DNA of 64,000 nucleotides from Kitasatospora sp052076145 (GTDB lineage: Bacteria > Actinomycetota > Actinomycetes > Streptomycetales > Streptomycetaceae), in NCBI RefSeq assembly GCF_052076145.1, contig NZ_CP197246.1:2356001-2420000 (forward strand). Direction: 5' to 3'. A program made the translations under genes and the position numbers. Position 1 is the stretch's first letter. Each line of letters opens with the position of its first letter. The notes under the pieces are model-generated. The model did not search any database and was not told the DNA's origin. It worked only from the letters and a program-made list of their open reading frames with translations. Shown piece after piece: positions 1 to 8,747 of the stretch.

Positions 1-1
1 C

Positions 2-1165
2 ACCCGCTCCGGCCAGCCCACCGGCCTGCCGCCGAACACCGTGCTCGGGCGGCTCACCGGCGGCCCGTACGACGGCGCGGCGCTCTACGACGCGCTGCAC
101 GACCCCGAGCTGACCGGCCGTCTGCTGGAGCACCTGGCCACCGGGGACCGCTTCGGCTCGCTCGCCTTCCGCCGCACCCCCGGCCCCGGCCTGCCCAGCA
201 ACCTCCCCGGCCGCGCCTCCACCGCCGAGCAGAGCAACAGCTCGGTGATCTACGGCACCGCGTTCATCCTCAAGCTCTTCCGCCGCATCAGCCCCGGCAC
301 CAACCCCGACCTGGAGCTCTCGCTCGCCCTCTCCCGGGCCGGGTCCACCCGCATCCCCCGGGTCGCCGCGTGGTTCGAGAGCCGTCTGGAGCGATCGGAA
401 CCAGCCACTCTCGGCCTTCTCCAGCGCTACCTGCCGGACGCCGAGGACGGCTGGGAGATCGCCCTCGACCAGGTCGGCCGGCTCAAGGGCGACCCCTCGC
501 CCGGCAACTTCGCCATCGAGGCGCACCGGCTCGGCCGGGCCACCGCCGAGGTGCACCGCGTACTGGCCCGCTCGATGCCCGTCGACCGCCTCGACCGCGC
601 CCAACTCACCCTGCTCGCAGGCGCCATGGCCGACCGCCTGGACAGCGCGGTGACGGCCGTGCCCGGCCTGCTGCGCTACCGCAGCGCACTGCGCACCGCC
701 TTCCGGGCACTGACGGCCGACCACCTGGAGGGCGTGCCCGTCCAGCGCATCCACGGCGACCTGCACCTCGGGCAGGCGATGCGCACCCCGCACGGCTGGG
801 TGCTGCTCGACTTCGAGGGCGAGCCCGCCAAGCCGCTCGCCGAGCGCCGCCTCCCGCAGCCCGCCCTGCGGGACGTCGCCGCGATGCTGCGCTCCTTCGA
901 CTACGCCGCCGCCCACCTGCTCGCCGGGGCCCCGCACAACCCCGAGCTGGCCCACCTCGCGGCGGCCTGGGCGGCCCGCAACCGCACGGCCTACTGCGCG
1001 GGCTACAGCGCCGGGGGCGGCGCCGACCCGGGCGCCTCACCGGAGCTGATGCGGGCGCTGGAGATCGACAAGGCGGTCTACGAGGTGGTCTACGAGGCCA
1101 GACACCGGCCCAGCTGGCTGCCCATCCCGCTGGCCGCCATCAACCGCCTGGCCCTCACCGTCTGA
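2..1165 (+). CDS. mak: Maltokinase (Pep2/Mak), C-terminal part
   Basis: Phosphorylates maltose to maltose 1-phosphate, the substrate of GlgE in the trehalose-to-alpha-glucan route (family knowledge). The reading frame is open from base 2, so the N-terminus lies outside the window. Visible kinase motifs are HGDLHLGQ (about 750-774) and LLDFEGEP (about 802-825), the aminoglycoside-phosphotransferase-like catalytic and metal-binding loops typical of maltokinases. It ends in TGA 33 nt before glgB on the same strand, matching the treS-pep2-glgB order of streptomycetes. An unspecific phosphotransferase is the alternative, but the neighbour argues against it. Confidence 0.88.
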   Translation, partial: TRSGQPTGLPPNTVLGRLTGGPYDGAALYDALHDPELTGRLLEHLATGDRFGSLAFRRTPGPGLPSNLPGRASTAEQSNSSVIYGTAFILKLFRRISPGTNPDLELSLALSRAGSTRIPRVAAWFESRLERSEPATLGLLQRYLPDAEDGWEIALDQVGRLKGDPSPGNFAIEAHRLGRATAEVHRVLARSMPVDRLDRAQLTLLAGAMADRLDSAVTAVPGLLRYRSALRTAFRALTADHLEGVPVQRIHGDLHLGQAMRTPHGWVLLDFEGEPAKPLAERRLPQPALRDVAAMLRSFDYAAAHLLAGAPHNPELAHLAAAWAARNRTAYCAGYSAGGGADPGASPELMRALEIDKAVYEVVYEARHRPSWLPIPLAAINRLALTV

Positions 1166-1198
1166 AGCCCCGCACCGACCCCGCAGGAGGATCCCGCC

Positions 1199-3619
1199 GT
1201 GCACAACTCCCGTTCGGCCGACCGCCCGACGCCCGCCGTGCCCGCCACCTTCCTCGCCGCGGGCTCACAGCCCGGCGGACGGGCCAAGGCCGGCGGCCAG
1301 GCACCCCAAGGCCGGTCGGGCGCGGCACGGCGGGCCTCCGGGCCCGCACCCCGGCGGGAGCCGGTGCAGGAGCACGAGCCGGAGCGCGCGCCGGGGGCGG
1401 CCGCTCCCGCGCACGCCGCCCTCCGGCTGCCGGAGGCACCGCTGCCCCCGGCCGAGGTCGAGTGGCTGCTCTCCGGCCGCCACCACGACCCGCACGCGCT
1501 GCTCGGCGCGCACCTGACCTCCGAGGGCGTCGCGATCCGGGTGCTCCGGCCCTTCGCCGAGCGGGTGGTGGTGGAGACCGAGCAGGGCCCGGTCGAGCTG
1601 ACGCACCTGCGCTCCGGGCTGTTCACCGGCCTGCTGGCGGGCCGCCACATCCCCGCGTACCGGCTCCGGGTGACGTACCCGGGCGGCGAGCCACTGCTCC
1701 AGGACGACGGCTACCGCGCCGCGCCGACGCTCGGCGAGCTGGATCTGCACCTGATCTCCGAGGGCCGGCACGAGCAGCTCTGGCAGGCCCTCGGCGCACA
1801 CGTCCGGCAGGTGGACGGCGTCAGCGGCACGGCCTTCGCGGTCTGGGCGCCGAACGCGGCAGGCGTCCGGCTGGTCGGCGGCTTCAACCACTGGGACGGC
1901 ACCGGCCACCCGATGCGCTCGCTCGGCTCCTCCGGCATCTGGGAGCTGTTCGTGCCGGGCCTCGCCGAGGGCGCCCAGTACAAGTACGAGGTGCACACCC
2001 GTCAGGGCGGGGTGCTGCAGAAGGCCGACCCGATGGCCCGCGCCACCCAGTGCCCGCCGGAGACGGCCTCCGTCGTGCACACCTCCCGGTACGAGTGGCA
2101 GGACGCCGACTGGCTGACCCGCCGGGCCCGGGTCAAGCACCACCGCGCGCCGATGTCGGTCTACGAGCTCCATCTCGCCTCCTGGCGGCCGGAGTTGACC
2201 AGCTACCGGGAGATCGCCGCCGAACTCCCCGGCTACCTCAAGTCGTTGAACTTCACCCATGTGGAGTTCATGCCCGTCATGGAGCACCCCTTCGGCGGCT
2301 CCTGGGGCTACCAGGTCACCGGCTTCTACGCCCCGACCGCCCGCCTCGGCACCCCCGACGACTTCAAGTACCTGGTCGACACCCTGCACCGGCACGGCAT
2401 CGGCGTGATCGTCGACTGGGTGCCCGCGCACTTCCCCAAGGACGACTTCGCCCTCGCCCGCTTCGACGGCGAGCCGCTCTACGAGCCGGCCGACCCGCTG
2501 CGCGCCGAGCACCCGGACTGGGGCACCCTGGAGTTCGACTACGGCCGCACCGAGGTGCGCAACTTCCTGGTCGCCAACGCGGTCTACTGGTGCGAGGAGT
2601 ACCACGTCGACGGCCTGCGGGTGGACGCCGTCGCCTCGATGCTCTACCTCGACTACTCCCGCGAGGGCGGCGAGTGGACCCCGAACCAGTACGGCGGGCG
2701 GGAGAACCTGGACGCCGCCGCCTTCCTCCAGGAGATGAACGCCACCGTCTACCGCCGCTGCCCCGGCGTGGTGACGATCGCCGAGGAGTCCACCGCCTGG
2801 GCCGGCGTCACCCGACCGACCGACAGCGGCGGCCTCGGCTTCGGCCTGAAGTGGAACATGGGCTGGATGCACGACTCGCTGGTGTACATCTCCAAGGAGC
2901 CGGTGCACCGCAAGTACCACCACAACGAGATCACCTTCTCGATGGTGTACGCGTACTCGGAGAACTACGTCCTGCCCATCTCGCACGACGAGGTCGTCCA
3001 CGGCAAGCAGTCGCTGGTCGCCAAGATGCCCGGCGACTGGTGGCAGCAGCGGGCCAACCACCGGGCCTACCTCGGCTTCATGTGGGCCCACCCGGGCAAG
3101 CAACTCCTCTTCATGGGGCAGGAGTTCGCCCAGGGCGCCGAGTGGGACCACGAGCAGGGCCCGCAGTGGTGGGTGCTCGCCGACGACTGGCCCGCCGCCG
3201 AGGAGCACCGCGGCGTCCAGCGCCTGGTCGGCGACCTGAACGGCGTCTACCTCGCCACCCCGGCACTGTGGGAGCAGGACACCACCCCCGACGGCTTCCG
3301 CTGGCTCGACGGCGGCGCGGCCGAGGACAACGTCCTCTCCTTCGTCCGGTACGCCGCCGACGGCACCGCGCTCGTCGCCGTCAGCAACTTCTCCCCCGTC
3401 GTCCGGCACGCCTACCGGGTCGGCCTGCCGAAGCTCGACACGCCCGAGCAGCTCTGGGAGGAGGCGCTCAACACCGACGCAGCCGAGTACGGCGGCAGCG
3501 GCACCGGCAACTCCCGGCCGGTCAAGGCCGACACCACCGCGTGGAACGGTCAACCTCGTAGCGCGGAACTGATCCTCCCTCCGCTGGCCACCGTCTGGCT
3601 CCGCCCGGCCCGCACCTGA
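1199..3619 (+). CDS. glgB: 1,4-alpha-glucan branching enzyme
   Basis: Makes alpha-1,6 branches in glycogen or GlgE-type glucan in the cytoplasm. GTG start with AGGAGG at 1185-1190. The 806-residue protein has a low-complexity N-terminal extension of about 80 residues, then the branching-enzyme N-terminal and CBM48 beta-sandwich regions, then a GH13 barrel. The GH13 signatures are visible: the nucleophile in RVDAVAS (Asp476), the acid/base in IAEEST (Glu529), and HDEVVHGK (Asp597). It is somewhat longer than the usual 730 residues because of the extension. It is probably co-transcribed with the maltokinase. Confidence 0.96.
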   Translation: MHNSRSADRPTPAVPATFLAAGSQPGGRAKAGGQAPQGRSGAARRASGPAPRREPVQEHEPERAPGAAAPAHAALRLPEAPLPPAEVEWLLSGRHHDPHALLGAHLTSEGVAIRVLRPFAERVVVETEQGPVELTHLRSGLFTGLLAGRHIPAYRLRVTYPGGEPLLQDDGYRAAPTLGELDLHLISEGRHEQLWQALGAHVRQVDGVSGTAFAVWAPNAAGVRLVGGFNHWDGTGHPMRSLGSSGIWELFVPGLAEGAQYKYEVHTRQGGVLQKADPMARATQCPPETASVVHTSRYEWQDADWLTRRARVKHHRAPMSVYELHLASWRPELTSYREIAAELPGYLKSLNFTHVEFMPVMEHPFGGSWGYQVTGFYAPTARLGTPDDFKYLVDTLHRHGIGVIVDWVPAHFPKDDFALARFDGEPLYEPADPLRAEHPDWGTLEFDYGRTEVRNFLVANAVYWCEEYHVDGLRVDAVASMLYLDYSREGGEWTPNQYGGRENLDAAAFLQEMNATVYRRCPGVVTIAEESTAWAGVTRPTDSGGLGFGLKWNMGWMHDSLVYISKEPVHRKYHHNEITFSMVYAYSENYVLPISHDEVVHGKQSLVAKMPGDWWQQRANHRAYLGFMWAHPGKQLLFMGQEFAQGAEWDHEQGPQWWVLADDWPAAEEHRGVQRLVGDLNGVYLATPALWEQDTTPDGFRWLDGGAAEDNVLSFVRYAADGTALVAVSNFSPVVRHAYRVGLPKLDTPEQLWEEALNTDAAEYGGSGTGNSRPVKADTTAWNGQPRSAELILPPLATVWLRPART

Positions 3620-3625
3620 CCCCCC

Positions 3626-3649
3626 GACCGGCCCTCCCGGGGGCCGGTC
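3626..3649 (+). terminator. Hairpin after glgB
   Basis: Perfect 9-bp stem (GACCGGCCC / GGGCCGGTC) with a 6-nt loop, starting 7 nt after the glgB stop. There is no T-run, as is common in streptomycete terminators. Confidence 0.6.
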
Positions 3650-3769
3650 CACCGGGCTCCCGGCACCGTCCAACGTCCTCTGCGCGGAGGACTTTCGCCC
3701 CTGGCCCCTTTCGGCGCCGTCCGAGTGCGACAGCCACCCCCGAATGCGAATGTATGGTCGATGTGACCG

Positions 3770-5926
3770 ATGGCTGACGACGGAGACGGAGTGACCCAGG
3801 TGGCGCGCAGCGTGTACGTGACCGGCATCGACCGGGGGGACGGCCGCCAGGCCGTCGAGCTCGGGGTCATGGAACTGCTCACCCGCCAGGTCGACCGGGT
3901 CGGTGTCTTCCGCCCGCTGGTGCACGCCCACGCACCCGGCGAGGCCGGCTCCGACCACGTCGTCGAGCTGCTGCGGGCCCGGTACCGGCTCGACCTCCCC
4001 TCGGCCGAGCTCTACGGGCTCACCTACGAGGAGGCCGCCGCCCTCCAGGCCGCCCAGGGGCAGGACGAGCTGGTCTCCACCCTGGTCGACCGCTTCCGCG
4101 CGCTGGAGAAGAAGTGCCAGGCGGTGCTGGTGCTCGGCACGGACTTCGCCGACACCAACATCCCCGACGAGCTGGCCTTCAACGCCCGGCTGGCGAACGA
4201 GTTCGGCGCCTGGGTGCTGCCGGTGGTCGGCGGCCACGACGAGGACCCGCTCGCGGTGATCGCGGAGGTACGCAACGCCCACCGGGCGTACCGCGACCTC
4301 GGCTGCTCGACCCTCGCCATGATCGCCAACCGGGTCGACCCGGCCGCCAAGCAGCAGGTGCTGCAGGGCCTGGCCGCGAAGCTGCCCATCCCGGCGTACG
4401 TCATCCCCGAGGACGTCGCGCTCGCGGCGCCGACCGTCGCCCAGCTGGTCGAGGCGACCGGCGCCGAGGTGCTGCTCGGCGACGCGGCCGGGCTGGCCCG
4501 GGACGTCCGGGGCTTCGTCTTCGGCGGTGCGATGCTGCCGACCTTCCTCGACGCGCTGACCGAAGGCGCCCTGGTGGTGACCCCGGGTGACCGGGCCGAC
4601 CTGGTGATCGGCTCGCTCGCCGCGCACGCCGCCGGGGCGCCGCCGATAGCGGGAGTCCTGCTGACCCTCGGCCAGCACCCCGGCCCGAACGTGATGGCAC
4701 TGGCCGCCCGGCTCGCCCCCGGCACACCTGTCGCCGTCGTCCCCGAGGGCAGCTGGCTCACCGCCGCCGCCCTGACCCACCTGGAGAGCAAGCTCAGCTC
4801 GGCCAGCCCCCGGAAGGCCGAGATCGCCCTCGGACTCTTCGAACTTCACGTCGACACCGCCGAGTTGACGAGCCGTATCGAGCTGGGCCGCTCGGAGCGG
4901 GTCACCCCGATGATGTTCGAGCACGACCTGCTGGAGCGCGCCCGGTCCGCCCGGCGGCACGTCGTCCTGCCCGAGGGCACCGAGGAGCGGGTGCTGCGAG
5001 CCGCCGAGGTGCTGCTGCGCCGCAACATCTGCGACCTCACCGTGCTCGGCGAGCCCGAGGCCGTCCGCCGCAAGGCCGCCGGGCTCGGCATCACGCTGCC
5101 CGCCCACGACCCGGCCGCCGACCGGGCCCAGGTGCAGATCGTCGACCCCGCGACCAGCCCGCTGCGCCGCCAGTTCGCCGAGCTCTACGCCAAGTTGCGC
5201 GCCCACAAGGGCATGACGGTGGAGCTGGCCCTCGACGTCGTCACCGACGTCTCGTACTTCGGCACCCTGATGGTGCAGGAGGGCATCGCCGACGGCATGG
5301 TCTCCGGCGCGGTGCACTCCACCGCCGCGACCATCCGGCCCGCCTTCGAGATCATCAAGACCTCGCCGGGCGCCTCGATCGTCTCCTCGGTCTTCTTCAT
5401 GTGCCTGGCCGACAAGGTCCTGGTCTACGGCGACTGCGCCGTCAACCCCGACCCGGACGCCCAGCAGCTCGCCGACATCGCCATCCAGTCCGCCGCCACC
5501 GCCGCCCAGTTCGGCGTCGAACCCCGGGTCGCGATGCTCTCGTACTCGACCGGCACCTCCGGCTCCGGCGCCGACGTCGAGAAGGTCCGCAAGGCGACCG
5601 AGATCGTCCGCTCGCTCCGCCCGGACCTGCTGGTCGAGGGCCCGATCCAGTACGACGCGGCGGTCGACGCCCACGTCGCCGCCACCAAGCTGCCGGGCTC
5701 GGCGGTGGCCGGGCGGGCGACGGTGCTGATCTTCCCGGACCTGAACACCGGCAACAACACCTACAAGGCCGTCCAGCGCTCGGCCGGCGCCGTCGCCGTC
5801 GGCCCCGTCCTCCAGGGCCTGCGCAAGCCCGTCAACGACCTCTCCCGGGGGGCGCTGGTCGAGGACATCGTCAACACCGTCGCCATCACCGCCATCCAGG
5901 CCCAGAACCAAGGAATCGCCCAGTGA
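3770..5926 (+). CDS. pta: Phosphate acetyltransferase (long form)
   Basis: Converts acetyl-CoA and phosphate to acetyl phosphate and CoA. The 718-residue size fits the three-part long form: an N-terminal P-loop-like domain (its nucleotide loop degenerate here, TGIDRGDGRQ), a central DRTGG-type regulatory domain, and the C-terminal PTA_PTB catalytic domain from about residue 385. The ATG at 3770 sits about 11 nt after a TATGGT -10-like box (3753-3758). An in-frame GTG at 3791 preceded by GGAG (3782-3785) is an equally plausible start giving 711 residues. The stop overlaps the ackA start (GTGA), so translation is coupled. Confidence 0.95.
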   Translation: MADDGDGVTQVARSVYVTGIDRGDGRQAVELGVMELLTRQVDRVGVFRPLVHAHAPGEAGSDHVVELLRARYRLDLPSAELYGLTYEEAAALQAAQGQDELVSTLVDRFRALEKKCQAVLVLGTDFADTNIPDELAFNARLANEFGAWVLPVVGGHDEDPLAVIAEVRNAHRAYRDLGCSTLAMIANRVDPAAKQQVLQGLAAKLPIPAYVIPEDVALAAPTVAQLVEATGAEVLLGDAAGLARDVRGFVFGGAMLPTFLDALTEGALVVTPGDRADLVIGSLAAHAAGAPPIAGVLLTLGQHPGPNVMALAARLAPGTPVAVVPEGSWLTAAALTHLESKLSSASPRKAEIALGLFELHVDTAELTSRIELGRSERVTPMMFEHDLLERARSARRHVVLPEGTEERVLRAAEVLLRRNICDLTVLGEPEAVRRKAAGLGITLPAHDPAADRAQVQIVDPATSPLRRQFAELYAKLRAHKGMTVELALDVVTDVSYFGTLMVQEGIADGMVSGAVHSTAATIRPAFEIIKTSPGASIVSSVFFMCLADKVLVYGDCAVNPDPDAQQLADIAIQSAATAAQFGVEPRVAMLSYSTGTSGSGADVEKVRKATEIVRSLRPDLLVEGPIQYDAAVDAHVAATKLPGSAVAGRATVLIFPDLNTGNNTYKAVQRSAGAVAVGPVLQGLRKPVNDLSRGALVEDIVNTVAITAIQAQNQGIAQ

Positions 5927-7131
5927 GCTCAGGCACCCGGGTCCTCGTCCTCAACGCCGGCTCGTCGTCGGTCAAGTACCAGTTGATCGACATGCTCGAC
6001 GGCTCCCGGCTGGCCTCCGGGCTGGTGGAGCGGATCGGCGAGGCCAACGGCCGCCTGGTGCACACGCCGCGCAGCGGGTCGAAGCGGGAGAGCCTGGAGG
6101 TCTTCCCCGACCACGCCGCCGCGCTCAAGTCGGTGGCCGAGGAGCTCGCCGCCGACGGCGTCGGCCTGGACTCGCCCGAGCTGGCCGTGATCGGGCACCG
6201 GGTGGTGCACGGCGGGCTGCGCTTCACCGCGCCGACGCTGGTCACCGAGGAGGTGCTCGCCGAGGTCCGCCGGCTCGTCCCCGTCGCCCCGCTGCACAAC
6301 CCGGCCAACATCACCGGCATCGAGGTCGCCCGCTCGCTGCGCCCGGACCTGCCGCAGGTCGCCGTCTTCGACACCGCCTTCCACGCGACCATGCCGGAGC
6401 ACGCCGCCCGGTACGCGATCGACAAGGCGGTGGCGGACGAGCACCGGGTGCGTCGCTACGGCTTCCACGGCACCTCGCACCAGTACGTCTCGCGGGCGAC
6501 GGCCGCGCTGCTCGGCAAGGACCCGGCCGAGATCAACGTGATCGTGCTGCACCTGGGCAACGGCGGCTCCGCCTCGGCGGTGGCGGGCGGCGTCTGCGTG
6601 GACACCTCGATGGGCCTGACCCCGCTGGAGGGCCTGGTGATGGGCACCCGCTCGGGTGACGTCGACCCCGGAGTGGTCTTCCACCTGCACCGCGTCGGCG
6701 GGCTGACGATCGATGAGATCGACTCGCTGCTGAACCGCCGCAGCGGGCTGCTGGGCCTGTGCGGCGACAACGACATGCGCGAGATCCTGCGCCGCGCCGA
6801 GCAGGGCGACGCCGACGCGAAGCTCGCCTTCGACACGTACGTCCACCGGCTGCGCAAGTACATCGGCGCGTACTACGCGGTGCTCGGCCGGGTGGACGCG
6901 ATCGCGTTCACGGCCGGGGTCGGCGAGAACGCCGCGCCGGTGCGGGCGGCCGCGACGGCGGGGTTGGAGGAACTGGGCATCGCGGTGGACGCCGAGCTGA
7001 ACTCCGTCCGGTCCGGTGAGGCCCGGGTGATCTCGCCCGGGTACGCGCGGGTCACCGTGGCGGTGGTACCGACCGACGAGGAGCTGGAGATCGCCCGGCA
7101 GGCCTTCGCGCTCGTCCACACGAGCAGCTGA
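5923..7131 (+). CDS. ackA: Acetate kinase
   Basis: Interconverts acetyl phosphate plus ADP with acetate plus ATP, completing the Pta-AckA pathway. 402 residues. ASKHA-family motifs are intact: VLNAGSSSVKY at the N-terminus, HRVVHGG, FDTAFH, GFHGTSH, HLGNGGSAS, a DTSMGLTPLEG segment, and FTAGVGEN near the C-terminus. The GTG start at 5923 overlaps the pta TGA by 4 nt. The frame stays open far upstream, but only this start gives the family N-terminus. Confidence 0.97.
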   Translation: MSSGTRVLVLNAGSSSVKYQLIDMLDGSRLASGLVERIGEANGRLVHTPRSGSKRESLEVFPDHAAALKSVAEELAADGVGLDSPELAVIGHRVVHGGLRFTAPTLVTEEVLAEVRRLVPVAPLHNPANITGIEVARSLRPDLPQVAVFDTAFHATMPEHAARYAIDKAVADEHRVRRYGFHGTSHQYVSRATAALLGKDPAEINVIVLHLGNGGSASAVAGGVCVDTSMGLTPLEGLVMGTRSGDVDPGVVFHLHRVGGLTIDEIDSLLNRRSGLLGLCGDNDMREILRRAEQGDADAKLAFDTYVHRLRKYIGAYYAVLGRVDAIAFTAGVGENAAPVRAAATAGLEELGIAVDAELNSVRSGEARVISPGYARVTVAVVPTDEELEIARQAFALVHTSS

Positions 7132-7210
7132 TCTGACCACATGTCAGCTGTCTGTCCCACGCCTCGGAATGGTTCGTCGGCGATTTCTGTACTTTCGAAC
7201 GGAATGCACC

Positions 7211-7216
7211 TATAAC
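7211..7216 (+). promoter_or_regulatory. Probable -10 box for pyk
   Basis: TATAAC lies 23 nt before the pyk ATG in an otherwise GC-rich spacer after ackA. No convincing -35 match was found at 17-18 nt. It suggests pyk has its own promoter with a leader of about 16 nt. Confidence 0.4.
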
Positions 7217-7238
7217 ACGAACGGATAGACTGACGGAT

Positions 7239-8669
7239 ATGCGCCGAGCGAAAATTGTCTGCACCCTGGGTCCGGCGACGGACTCCTACGAACAGCTGAA
7301 GGCCATCGTCGAAGCGGGCATGAACGTCGCCCGACTCAACATGAGCCACGGCTCCCACGCGGAGCACGAGGACCGGTACCAGAAGGTCCGCCAGGTGGCC
7401 GGGGACACCGGCCGCACCATCGGTATCCTGGCCGACCTCCAGGGCCCCAAGATCCGGCTGGCGACCTTCGCCAACGGACCGGTGACCGTCGACAACGGCG
7501 ACGAGTTCACCATCACCACCGAGGACGTCCCCGGTGACCAGCACATCTGCGGCACCACCTACAAGGGCCTGCCCGGCGACGTGAAGCCCGGCGACCCGGT
7601 GCTGATCAACGACGGTGTCATCGCACTGGAGGTCGTCAGCGTCGACGGCCCCCGCGTGAAGACCGTGGTCGTCGAGGGCGGCGTGCTCTCCAACAACAAG
7701 GGCATCAACCTGCCCGGTGCGGCCGTCAACGTCCCCGCCCTCTCCGAGAAGGACAAGGACGACCTGCGCTTCGCGCTGCGTCTGGGTGTCGACATGGTCG
7801 CCCTCTCCTTCGTCCGCAACGCCGCCGACATCGACGACGTGCACAAGGTGATGGACGAGGTCGGCATCCGCGTCCCGGTCATCGCGAAGATCGAGAAGCC
7901 GCAGGCCGTCGAGGCGATGGAGGAGATCGTCCTCGCCTTCGACGCGATCATGGTCGCCCGTGGCGACCTCGCGGTCGAGTACCCGCTGGAGAAGGTCCCG
8001 CTGGTCCAGAAGCAGCTGATCACGCTCTCCCGCCGCAACGCCAAGCCGGTCATCGTCGCCACCCAGATGATGGAGTCGATGATCCACGCCTCGCGGCCGA
8101 CCCGCGCCGAGGTCTCCGACGTCGCCAACGCCATCCTCGACGGCGCCGACGCGGTGATGCTCTCCGCCGAGTCCAGCGTCGGCAAGTACCCGGTCGAGAC
8201 GGTCAAGACCATGAGCCGGATCGCCGAGGAGGCCGAGGGCGAGCTGCTCGCCCAGGGCCTCCAGCCGCTCAACCCGGGCCGCAAGCCGCGCACCCAGGGC
8301 GGCTCGATCGCCCGCGCCGCGTGCGAGCTGGGCGACTTCCTCGACGCCGAGGCCCTGGTCGCCTTCACCAAGTCGGGCGACACCGCCCGCCGCCTCTCCC
8401 GCTACCGCTCGCCGATCCCGGTGATCGCCTTCACCCCCGACGCCGCCACCCGCAACCAGCTCTCGCTGAGCTGGGGCGTCGAGGCCTACGTCACCGAGCA
8501 GGTCGAGACCACCGACGAGATGGTCGTCCAGGTCGACCGCGAGCTGCTCGCGCTGAACCGCCTGAACGAGGGCAACACCGTCATCGTCACCGCCGGCTCG
8601 CCCCCCGGCATCCCCGGCAACACCAACATGGTCCAGGTCCACCACCTGGGCGCCCGCACGGGTCTCTAG
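7239..8669 (+). CDS. pyk: Pyruvate kinase
   Basis: Transfers phosphate from phosphoenolpyruvate to ADP. 476 residues, normal length. It opens with the canonical RAKIVCTLGPAT strand and the NVARLNMSHG substrate loop (Arg32). The active-site KIEK segment and the MVARGDL metal-binding motif (residues 238-244, Asp243) are intact. The ATG follows a weak GACGGA ribosome site. It lies 107 nt after ackA, grouping lower glycolysis with acetate overflow. Streptomycetes usually carry two pyk paralogues, and this looks like the one linked to pta-ackA. Confidence 0.97.
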   Translation: MRRAKIVCTLGPATDSYEQLKAIVEAGMNVARLNMSHGSHAEHEDRYQKVRQVAGDTGRTIGILADLQGPKIRLATFANGPVTVDNGDEFTITTEDVPGDQHICGTTYKGLPGDVKPGDPVLINDGVIALEVVSVDGPRVKTVVVEGGVLSNNKGINLPGAAVNVPALSEKDKDDLRFALRLGVDMVALSFVRNAADIDDVHKVMDEVGIRVPVIAKIEKPQAVEAMEEIVLAFDAIMVARGDLAVEYPLEKVPLVQKQLITLSRRNAKPVIVATQMMESMIHASRPTRAEVSDVANAILDGADAVMLSAESSVGKYPVETVKTMSRIAEEAEGELLAQGLQPLNPGRKPRTQGGSIARAACELGDFLDAEALVAFTKSGDTARRLSRYRSPIPVIAFTPDAATRNQLSLSWGVEAYVTEQVETTDEMVVQVDRELLALNRLNEGNTVIVTAGSPPGIPGNTNMVQVHHLGARTGL

Positions 8670-8681
8670 ACGCACGCCAAA

Positions 8682-8731
8682 AACGCCCGCGGGCGCTCCC
8701 TCCCGGCACGGAGGGGGCGCCCGCGGGCGTT
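8682..8731. terminator. Strong bidirectional terminator, pyk / Pro-rich protein
   Basis: Perfect 15-bp stem (AACGCCCGCGGGCGC and its complement, 8682-8696 with 8717-8731) plus inner pairing between CTCC and GGAG. It lies between two convergent genes, 12 nt after pyk and 16 nt from the stop of the minus-strand gene. Confidence 0.85.
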
Positions 8732-8747
8732 GTCCTGGGGGTGACGA

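Noticed and set aside
370..3561. 1063-codon Arg/Pro/Gly-rich plus-strand frame
   Set aside because: Overlaps the maltokinase and glgB genes out of frame, with composition typical of wrong-frame GC-rich translation.
1265..5911. 1548-codon minus-strand open frame across glgB and pta
   Set aside because: Shadow of GC-rich codon bias: it runs antisense to two clear enzymes, has low-complexity Gly/Val/Arg composition and no domain.
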